Part shown: piece by piece, positions 6,756 to 18,700 of the stretch
Layout of the letters: each line of letters opens with the position of its first letter
Position numbering within the stretch: the stretch's first letter is position 1
NCBI GenBank assembly: GCA_003856375.1
Contig: CP034120.1
Span: 2,480,001 to 2,544,000, forward strand
Direction: 5' to 3'
Source: Glaciecola amylolytica
GTDB taxonomy: Bacteria > Bacteroidota > Bacteroidia > Flavobacteriales_D > Crocinitomicaceae
Length of the DNA stretch: 64,000 nucleotides
Notes under the pieces: model-generated
Told to the model about the DNA's origin: nothing
Database searches by the model: none
Seen by the model: only the letters and a program-made list of their open reading frames with translations
Program-made: the position numbers and the translations under genes

Positions 6756-9700
6756 TCAATATGTCTTTATTGTTTTCAATGTATCACCGGTCTTATTCAT
6801 TTTTCCAGCGCGTGATTTAGCATCCTCTCTTGAAATAGGAGAATAAATTGTCGATTTGCTTTTACCTTCCGTATCATTGTATTGAACCTCCTCTAGAATA
6901 ATAGTATCCTTTAATGGCTCTGGTTTTGGTCCGAAAATCGGGTCTCTTTCTAAGTAATCTTCTTCTTCTTCTATTCCTTTTAGCTTATCTAAAAGTTCTG
7001 CCCAACCCATTCCTTCGTAAACCCAATCCGAGCTTGGTTTTTTAAGCCCTTGACATGCAGCACTTGCATAAATTAATAAATCTTCGATACTCCTTGAAGC
7101 TACATTGTATCTAGCTTTCTGTTTTGTTGGATCTGCTCCGCCGTCTTTTGAAGTCAGATTAATTCCGCCTGGTTGTGTATGCCCATAATCCGGTGGAACA
7201 GCTCTTGTAACCGCATCACCATCGATCATATCACCAACCTTCACTTTAATCATACGGAAGTCAAGCATACCTACATCAGCTGATGCACGCTTAAATTTTG
7301 TCAATGTATAATAAGTTATTTCAGTAGTTGTTTTCCCATCTGCACCAGTTGTAATTGTTATAACAGTTCTAAAATCATAAAAATTCCTATACTCAGTTCC
7401 ATCTTTATGTTTTTGTTTATTTCCAGCTCTGACTTTGTCAGAAATAGCTTCGGATGAGACTACTTTAGAAGTAACATTGCCTTTTGAATCTTTATATATA
7501 ACTGTTAAAAATTCATATTCACCATCAGGATCGTTAAAGATAATTGGACTGTTCAAAAATGCTTTATAGGGACTAAAAGAGGGTTGTTTCGAACTTTGCG
7601 GATCAATAGTCAACCATCTACCTAATCTTGGATCCAACATCCTAGCTCCAAAATCATAGCTATTCCCTTCCCCTTTAAGCTCATTGTCTTTTTCCATTCC
7701 ATTAAAACCATATCTCGATTTCTCAGCACCAGTCAAAGTCAAATTTCTACCTTCCAAAGTAACACCGAACGGAGAGTAATCAGTAGATTGGCGGATATCT
7801 GCTTTGAAGAAAACATATGGTTCCGATTCATAAGTCAACTTGATGTTATCCAGGCGCATTGAATCACAACTATAATTGGTAAACCAAACCCCACCAAAAG
7901 TTCCTGTCATCGGCACATTCGCATAATTCATAAAGTATGTATAGCTTCCCGGGGTATAAATTTCAGGATTACTACCTCCATACATTCCATCTACAAATAA
8001 GTTTATATAACCCGAAATGGAAGTTACATCAAAGGTTAAGGTATAATAAATATCCGGATCTTCCAGGAAATTCACAGCTTTGAATAGAGCATCATTCGTA
8101 CTCATGTCCATCTTTAATTTCAGCTCTCCGTTATCAGTTTCCAACGAATAACCTGGTGATGGTAAACCACCAGCAAGATCATATGGAAATCCCCAACCCA
8201 ACACATCTCCAGGTGTATCAAATTGGTCATCAAAGACGGTAACAGTATGTGACGCTTCATTATCAACCGGCATCAACTTATCACTAACCACACTCAACAC
8301 GTTCCCCAAATGATTACTCAGCTCGTAGGTTCTTTCTCCGATTCGGTGATTCACACGTTCCATAGAGTAGCTGTTGTTTTGCGAACCCAGCATCGGAACA
8401 GCCTGGTTATGCATTCCCAGACGGGAACTTCCGTAGATATGCTTCTCCACCTGTTCAAAAGAAATATTTTCTTCTTCTGAATTGATAAAATGTTCATACA
8501 CACTTATGGTATTTCCCTGAGCGTCCAGAATATAATATGTTGATTTTTCAAGTACCAAGTTTGACGCATACTCATGTTTAGCCACCCGATGCCCCATAGC
8601 ATCATAGTCGAAAGCTAACGATTTTTTCGCAGATCCGCTTGGACGTAAAATATTTTTCACTTTTCCATCTACCCGCCAGGTAATTGAACTGATTTCTTCC
8701 TGTTTGTCTTTCACCAATCTTCCTTCGGCATCATACACATAATTATTCCCTATTGCAATCGTATCCTGTGCAGAGTAAAAGAGCCCCATATCATCGATAT
8801 CATCCGGGAAAGCTCCGTTTCCGATCGTTTCATTGACACTGTACAAACGGTTTCGGGTACGTTTTCCGGAAACATCGTGGTAATTGTATGTCAGGTTATC
8901 AATGGTTGTATTTGCATGATTCTTTCTGACCTGAGTTTCAATGTTTCCGTTTGCATCATACGTAAATGCATTGTAGTACATTCCTGTACCACCACTTCCC
9001 CAGGTATTGGTTTCCTGATCCAGATTATTGAAACTGTTTGCTACCCGTAAACGGTTCAACTGATCGTATTTGTAGGCATTCCCAAGCGGCAATACTTCCC
9101 GGGTATTCGGATTGGTGATGGTGGTCACCATGCGTCCGATATTTCCGTTATACAAATCAGAACTATTCGCTGTCAGATCACTGCTGCCCTGAGCTGCTAC
9201 GAAACCATTGTTTCCTCCGACAATTGGCGTATAATCTCCTTCAAAATAATGCAAACTGTAACCGAAGACATCACGGGCTACCATTTTGTTATCACTTACA
9301 CCGTTTCCATCACGCCCCGGATCTTTGTCCTGATTCAGTCCGTTACTGTTCACACCTTTGATCCAGCCCTGAAGCGTATAGACATAGTCAATTCCCTGCA
9401 CTTCCTGATCTCCCAAAACAGTTCGTGCCAACGGCCCATGCTGATAATACGAATAGCTTGCCTCCTGATCCCACAGCGGATTGATCTCCGGTTCGTTCTG
9501 CATACTTGCAATGGAAGAATTTTCATCCACCAACGGTGTTTCTTTCGTGGTATAAACATCCGTAATACGGTTATCAGCATCGTAATTGTAAGCATGATGC
9601 CATTGATCTGCTTTTCCGGTTTGATAATCTACCCGATGTACATTTCCGGAGATTAAATCATAGGTGTAATCCATTCGTTTGAAACGATGCGTCTCCATTC

Positions 9701-12700
9701 CTGAAGTACTCCCTAGTATCCGGTTGTCCTGCAGAATCGTTTTTACATTTCCGTGCACATCATATTCATAATGTGTTGCGTGTTGATAAGTGTTACTAAA
9801 CACATTATATACCGGTGAATAAGTAACATGTACGATTCGTTTGCGCTGTGTGGAAGCCGTTAATGTCATCGGCAATGTCAGCCCGATAAGACTATCTGTT
9901 TTATCATAATAACTACGGGTTATTTCTGCACGCGTCATACCCGGGTTTTTGTTTAACCATGTAACAAATTTCGTATCATCTATTACTGACGGAACAGCTA
10001 ACCCTCCCACGTTTGTTCCGAATACGGATACAAATTGAGGATCCGGATACGTGTTTTCCAACTTTTCTCCCGCTTCGAATACCCGACCTAATTCGTCATA
10101 CAAGGTGTAGGAGAATTTTTTCACCAGTAACTGGCGTGAATTCTGACTTGCGACAATACGTCCCAGACGGTCATAATAGAAACGCGCGGTGAACATCCCG
10201 CCTTCGTGTCTTACTGCACGAACCATGGCTTTTTTAGTGGTTACGAAACCTGGCAAGTTATAACTCCCTCCATAAACACCCGTTGTACGTGAATTGAAAG
10301 AAATTGCAATGATGTCGTAAGAATCATCTGAACCTATTTCCGGGTCAATAATAATTTTCTGCACAGATGTCAAACCTCCGCTTAAGATATCATGTGTTAC
10401 ATTATCATTACTGACAGAAGTTAAATTGTACCATTGAGCAGCATCACCAACAGCATAGCCAACGATGTTGTCGTGGAAATAAATATCTCTTAATTCCGCA
10501 GGAACAGAAATCAGGTTATATGAAGTGTTTGTTCCTTTATTGTAATAATCAATTTTCCCCCACTTATTAGCGTAAGCCACACTTTGATTTTCAAAGACAT
10601 GAATTGCACGGATTGTATCAGTGGAAACACCAACAGCGGAGGGAGTAATGCTCAAAGCATATGAATTTCCACCCGGAGTAAGAGTTAATCCTTTCACAGA
10701 CTTATTATAACTGACATATCCTGTTAAAAACCCTGATCTGAACTGGATATCATTCAGATTTCCTGTGAATGAAGTTCCGGTAAACACTCCTCCGCTCACA
10801 GTTGCCATATAGTCAAGTCCTCCGACCAATGCAAAATGTGTATTAGCTGTCCCTATTTTAGTCCAGACTTTTCTTAGATCATGAATGTTTCCGCTATTCA
10901 AAACCAACGAATCCTTCGGAAGCTGTATTTTCCAGGTCAAACCACCATCTATGGTGGAGCGAACCAGGAAGTGATCTCCGACAAGTGTTCCGAATTGCCC
11001 GTCTTCAAAATGCACATCCCGGTATCTCGGTGAGAAAACACGCGTCTGAGGGCTTCCGGCATGTCCATTATATCGAGCCATAATGGATTGTTCTCCTACA
11101 ACCATCCAACGATCAGCGTTACCCGGAATCAAGCAGACACTTATCAGATTTTTGTTCGTCGTAACAGCAGCAGGAATAAACAGATTAGTCATAATTCCGG
11201 CAACGGAATAAGCTTTACCTCCGTCTCCCGCTAAAAAGACATTTTGGTTATTCACTGCAATATCACGGAAAGTTGTTCCGTTTGCATGGTCTGTAACCGT
11301 TAATCCGCTTGTGGTGTACAAAGCTGTTTCCGCCCAGGTTGATGAATGGAATTGAGAAAAGTATCCGTTGCTTCCTGCTGCCAGGAAGTAAGTAACCGAA
11401 GAATTTACAAATTCATTGGCTGCGTATAAATCACTTAATGTATGAAGTGGTTTCACCCGAGTTATCGATGTTGTGGCAGAAATACCTCTTGAGATCAATA
11501 AGCCGTTTTCACCGGTAATTAACAAACTGGAAGATAATAATCGAATATTGTTCAAAGAAGGTAAACGATGATCCTGACGCGCTGTGAAACTGATCGATTG
11601 TCCATCCGGTGTGTTAGGAACCATAGAAATAGAACCGGAGGTAAAAATCCCGCCATTCGTTCCTGCTACAGTAACCTGATTTCCATGAACTGCTAATTTT
11701 GTGATGACAGAAGTTCCGAGAGTTAAAACAGTTGCGAAACTATTCAATGCTCCGGGAGCAGCAGTTTTTCCATAAATCTTATTATTACTGCTATTGTATC
11801 CTAAAGCACATTCCCCGGCTGAAAGCGTTATTTTATCGAGCCAAACCAATGAAGTAGCACCTGATAATGGCGTAAATGCAGAATAGATTCCTGCAATCGC
11901 TCCACTGCCCGTTTCAACTACTGCTCCATTCGTCAATAAAACATCAACGGAAACTCCTGCTCCGTTTTTCAAAACAAGTATTTGTTTCGGAGTGGATGAA
12001 ACAGAGCCCGCATCAATAATCTCCGTGAAATTGATTGTTGTACCTGAAGTATTGTATGTATTTGAGCGATACAATTTGTTTGCTGCATCAATACCGAAAA
12101 TGGTCGTATAGGAACCATCCTGGTAAGCATACACCAATTTCATATCAAGAGCCTGCGCAGCTACCGGAGTTTGATCCAATTCCGTTATGACTCCGCTGGA
12201 AGCCATAAAAATCGTTTTGGAGTAAGCCTTTCCATTCTCATAACCTTGAATAAGAACATCCATATTTGCTGTTCCTGAACGCTTAATCAATGCCAGATTA
12301 GCTTGTACAAAATCCTTGCTCAAAGACAGCCAGTTTATTCCGCCGTCAAGAGTTTTTCGGATTACCTTTTGTCCGTTCTCTTCTATGCGTGCAATCCCTG
12401 TCTGAGCGTTCAACATGTGAATCTGATCGATGGCACCAACAGTTCCCGAAACTTTCATTGTCTGTAAGAAGTCTGAACTTCCTGTTCCTGAAAGCAAGGA
12501 GATATTTCCGTCTATTCCTGCAGTGATTCCTTTAGATCCATCGTAGAATGAAAGGGCATTCAGGTCTGCTGCAAGTGTCTTTTCAAGGGTGTAATGTGCC
12601 GAACCGTCATTCAGCAATATTGCATCGAAATCAGTAGTTCCATCATTTACAGATGCGATATAGATAATTCCGTTGGATGTCGAATAATTACTTTGAAGAC

Positions 12701-15700
12701 TGAAATCTTTGAATTCATTTACTGTATAGGAAGTATTACCCGGAGCACTTGCATGAGGAGTCAAAACCCCCACAGCATCACAGCTGTAAATAGTTCCTTT
12801 TTTTGTCATTGCAAAAGCCTTCGTCGAACTCACTTCCAACGATACAAAATCTTCCTGAATATTGGAGGAGTAAGTATCAACCAAATCCCAGCTGGCACCA
12901 CCGTCCTTGCTTAACAACAAAACTCCGGATGTTCCGACAGCAAAACCGGCACCACCACCAGTAAAACGTACACGTTTCAAATCACTTGCAATGGTATTCT
13001 CTACACGTGTCCAGTTCTGGCCACCATTGGTTGTTTTGAACAAATAACCACGCGTCCCCATCGGTGCAGTCGAATTTTTTATATAGCCGGTCAAATATCC
13101 CTGATTGGAATTTACCATCTGAATTGCTGTAGTAGCTAACTGCTTTGGTAGTCCATTTGGCAAAGTTGATTCAAAGACCTGCATCTCATCCTGATCCGGC
13201 ATATTCTGGGCCACCAGCTGATTCAGCGAGTTATACAAATAAGTAGTCTGCAGACGATGACTGGTCATAATCTGATGTGTATTGTTGGCGCGATCTTGCA
13301 GAATAGCCTTATAAACTGTTGTATCCGATACGTTTACAAACTCTACTCCCTCGGGAGGTACTGTTTTCACCAAATTCCCGGCCTGATCGTAATAATACAA
13401 TGTAAAATGATGTTCAATTTCATTGTATGTCATGGTCATATGCTCCACTGCACCCAAACAATGCTGAATGTACCGCTGACTGATATCCGTCATCAGATTC
13501 TGATTCTGTTCCTGATAAGTGATATAAGCATTCCCTTCTGTAGTAGATTCATAGAATTCGGTACATGGATCGTTGAACTCGGTAATAAATGGTTCTTCCA
13601 CCTGCATATTCAAAGAATCATTCGGACAAGGAATGGTTTGACCTCCCTGGCAAAAAGTCAGGATATTCGGCATCAGGTCAAAATCTTTCAATCCGGAACT
13701 CACCAGATTCAGTTCTGAGCAGTAATCATCAACGCAGTTACAAAGATCATTGGCGTAAAATGTCTGTTCGGAAATGACATATCCTATCAAATCTTCACTT
13801 TCATTTGCCATTGCAGTTGAATTGTATAGAGCCACACAGTTCAGGTATTGCTGATAGATATCCTTACATTGAATATCAAGATTTGGTAATTCTATTCCAC
13901 AATACTCGGAAAGAGTCATCGGCATAGGTAAATCAGCGGTGTCCGGTGCATTTACGTAATTGGATAAACTATAAGGTTTAATACATCCACAAAGACCTGC
14001 TTCATATACCTCTGTGGTGGAAATAAATTCATACGCCAATGTAACATTATGTGCAATAGCCCAAGGACTAGCGTTGAACTCATCAATTTTAGGAAGATAT
14101 TCTTCATAAAATCTTCTGGAACATTCAACAGTATCTGCAGTATAAGAAGGACAATTATAAGGCATCACCGGAAGAGCAAGATTGCATGAAGGATCTGTCA
14201 GCAAAGCATTCAGATAATGATTTAAAGTATCTTGACCACACTGAGTCTCACACAAATTCAAATTCAGGAATTGGTAGTACCCCACTAACTGATTCGCCCC
14301 AAAAGCCTCCGAAACACAGGAAGGATTCGTATCTAAATAATCCAAATAAGCTGTTACGTAGGTCTGATACTTCAAAAAGCAATCAGTAGGATAGATTTGT
14401 GCTGCCCACGTGTATGGAAACTCCAAAACCGTTTGAGTAACACCCGAATTAGTGATATGCCCAAGCAGATAAGTAATGTAATTGGAACAATCCTGTCCGT
14501 AAACAGTGGTAGTGAATACAGCTAATGAAACAGGTGTCAAATGATCGTAAGTGATTCCGTCACGACTTGTGTTGTAATGGTTTATCGCACTCAAATAACG
14601 AGAGTAAGAAAGTGCTATGGAATTAAATCCTCCATAGTAGGTATAAAAGTGAGCCGGGTTCTGAGCCAGTCCATAATCATCGATTCCATCCACAAAACTT
14701 GTCAAATATTGATAGTAATCAGATACGGAGTGTCCGGATATCTGGGTGAAATAGTCATAATGCGAAAGTGGATGAACAAAATTCGGATCTGAAATTGTTA
14801 ATCCAAAAGTGGTATTAAAGTTATTTACCTGGGTTTGGTAATAAGCATATCCGCTTAAGCTGTTATTAACTGTCAAAACATACGTATTGATATAAACCGA
14901 ATCAATCGAATCCAACTGAGAAGCTGTATAAGGAATGGTTATTTCACCGGTACACGAAATACATTCTTTCAATCGGATACAAGATTCTCCTTTTAATACA
15001 ACTGTGTGTAAAGAACCATTGATCGAAACGGATGTTGTGAGATTGAATCCATAATAAGATCCAAAATTATTGGTTGGTTCGCTTACATGAATTTCTCCTA
15101 CGGCTACAATACTGTCGAATGAGAAATTCAAGCCCGGAATACTGTCATATTTCAGTGTCAGATCACAGTCTGTCGGAAAATTGAAAGTCAACACTTTCTT
15201 TCCTCCTCCCAATGAGCTGACAGTCCCAATTGCTGTTTCCGTCAGTGCGTCGATCTGTGTTTCAAGACTTGATGTCAATGAAGCAGATTCATACAAGTCA
15301 AACGGTGCGTTCTGGTTCACCAGCACATCGCTCAGTACTCCTTTCAAATCGTCCAGATTCTGATATGGTTCTCCGGTACATAACAGTGCTGTTGGTAAGC
15401 CGCAACTTCCCATTTCAACAGCTTGCATTCCTCCTGACGTAACACGTACCGCATCACAACTAATTGTCACCAGATAGTTTCCGTAGGCATCATGACACAC
15501 CAAATCAAAGGTATTATTTGGTCCGACGATCAATTCTTCAACGCTTTCGATCAGGTTCATATTGGAAACGGTGAAAGTAGATGGTGAGAAAGAATTGATT
15601 CCCAATCTCAGATAATCTGAATTGGCTCCGTTTGTGATCTTAAATGCAGGAATAAGCGGATCAAAAATCCAGGATAAATTTCCAGGAGAGTTCAAACTGA

Positions 15701-18700
15701 CCGCATTCTTCACCGGATTGGTTAAAAAAGAACTAAAAGCAGTGATTGAAGTTAAGTTGACACTTGTTGTACTCGTTAATAATTCGGTGGCTGTAACTGC
15801 CTGAAACAACTGCTGCATATCTCTTCCCAGATCATTCTTTTCACAGACATCTTCAAATTGGCAATTTCCGATCGGAAGAGTTGTGCTACCTGTAACGGGA
15901 ACAAAATAAATCTCAGTGCCCAACTGCACTTTCGCAACTACAGTAAACTCATACAGTCCACCACTCGTTTCGGTAAAATATAAATTGGAAAAGCCTGTCA
16001 CCTGCGACCAGGAATATCCTAATGTGTCTAAAGAATCCTTCGACAGCTGAAGTGTTGCGAATGCCCCTACTCCTGTTTTGTTCCAAAGTACTTCCAAAAT
16101 ATTTGGATTGATCGTAGTTTGTGACCAAACAATGTTCTGATTCGGTGTTGATTCATCAAAATTATTCAGTGAAAGGAGTAAACCCGGGAATGAACCCAAA
16201 CTATTCAGAGAAAATGAAATATCATCCAATTGTGCTGATTGTGCGGTCTCATTCAACACCGATTGTAAAGAAGCAGCATTCGGGCATTGTCCCGTAACCA
16301 GGTATAACTGATAAGCCACATTCTGAGGAGATTGATTCATTAAATCGGCCGGGAACCCAAAGCGAACTTGTTTATTCTGGTAATATGGCCGTCTGGATCC
16401 GCTACATGGCTGTTCTGGATTGAAATACTGTCCGTAAACAGTAAATATCGGTCCGGGAGCGAAAGTCGCATTCAAAAAATCATTATCAAAGGAATTGAAA
16501 TCAGGGTTGCCGATACAAGCGTTATATCCAAGATAATCAGGATCATTAATAGTCAGATCTGTAAGAAGATCCTGAAACATTTTTTGCTTTGTGGAGAAAT
16601 ACAAACTTCTGAAAGCCATCCATGCTTCGTCTCGTTTCACTTCATTTTCAGTCGGACTCAGACCAACGTCGTTCCCCCATAACGCACACGCAGCAGAAGG
16701 ATAGGCTCCCAATTGCAGATTGGAACAACGGGTTGTTATTCCCGCAAACTCCATCATTGAATAATCAACTCCATTAATCGTTATGTAGTTTGCTACTTTA
16801 TTTTCCAGATGATTTGTACCATCATAATATGCTGCGGGATCCCAAACGAGCTGTGTCGTATCGGTCATAAATGCTCTGATCCGATTGTTTACTGTTTCGG
16901 ATAGATAAGTAGACTTAATAAACCCTGCGGCAACTGCATCATCCCAGGTATTTACTTCCATCATTGCATTGTCGAATGATTCTGAGGTAAAACGATCTCC
17001 CGGATTCACTTTTTCCGTCTTTTTACGGTAATATTTCAAAATCGGATATTCCGGATGGTAATACACCAATGAGTTTGCCCAGTAGGGATTCGCTCCATAA
17101 TAATTAATGAAATCAGTTAGATTCAATAAATATTGAGGATATGTATAATATTCATTCGTAACAGGGTCTAAAAAGATCTTTGTGTCTAATACTGCTCCTG
17201 CATCTAACTCAGGATCTGAAGCTGTAACGACATCACTTCCATTTAAAGTTACGTTTTGAAGATAAATTCTTGAAATTGTAGCTCCATCAGATTCATAATA
17301 ACGCTCCAGAATAACCGATTCGATATCATACTTAGGGTGCTTCCAGCTAGAGTTTGGTGATTTAGGCAGTAAATTGGAGGTATTCAAAACTGAAAGCGGG
17401 TGCATGGATGCCTGTGTTCCATTCGTATTCATGGTATATTCCCCGTACTGACCTCCCGGCATCATATCGCCTTTTAAGATCTCCCGCATCGATTCGTAAT
17501 AAGAAATCGGGGTACATGGACCATTACAAGCTACCACTGCCATCTGATAATCTGATTCGGTTCCTCCGGAAGACAAATAGTCAACCAGTGTACCTAAATT
17601 TTCCAGACATTCCTGACAACTAAAGTCGTCATCACATTCATTGTCTGTCAAGATCTGTTGTTCTGCCAATAATTCATCATAACCGGGCTTGCACTTGTTG
17701 ATACTGTCATTGACATACATTGCAACATAAGCTTCAATCGCTTCTTCGTTTACAGTTAGAATCTTGGAAATCTGATAAGAACCCACAGGAAGTGAATCAA
17801 TCACAAACAAAGTATCAAATGCCAGATTTGAGCAGTCAGTTTTAAAGTGAATCTGGTTTAAGGTATCTTTTTCAAAATGCCCGGTCAATTTATTAGCCAA
17901 CCGGCTCGGGCTAACCAGTTTTCCGCAATTATCCCGAACTTCAATCTTTAGATCATAAATACAGTTAAAGCAAAAACTGGAGTCTAAACAAGTATCTCTA
18001 AAAGGTTTTACAAAAATATCGTAGTCGATCTGAAGGTTTGTTTTGGATGTAAGTAATATTGTTTGATTGAAAACCTTTGATTTGGAATCTATTCCAAGGA
18101 CATTGGAACTACTGTTCCCTGCCAGATCTGAACCAAACAAATCAACCGTCAGAGGGCCTGCATTTCCGGCTGATTCCAATGATAGTAAATTATCCGGAGC
18201 CTTACCTGCCAATGAGGTTGCAACCACTCTTCCTTCCTGATCCAGATAAGAAACACTAACTTGCCCATTCGGGTCAATTACCATATTCTTCTGGTAATGT
18301 GCCACGTTACCAACTTCAGAACCGAACAAACGATCTAACTGAATCTGAAACGGATGGCCGTAGAAATACTTTGTTTCATGACCGCTTCCCAATTGAAAAT
18401 CAGGTCCCACTCCTCCTTGCCGGCTGATTCTTCCGGTATTATCGGGAGTGTATTCAACCTGACTGAAGGGGAAATTCTGCGCATCAGGTAAATATCCCTG
18501 AGCACCGGCTTTATCAGGATTTGCACCCGAATAATAATTGGATGCACCCGAACTGGTATGCATTGGTCTTAAAATAGTCGAACAGGAATCTCCAACAGAA
18601 GAAGTATCAAAATCCAATTTAGTATATGCATCCGTTCCATTCTTCCGATTGAATTTCTCATAATACTTCAGGCTGTTTTGTGCATCTTCTGCAACACAGC

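Noticed and set aside
9249-9656. Several plus-strand frames inside the giant RHS gene, the largest here
   Set aside because: Shadows of a continuous 4357-codon frame with clear domain content.
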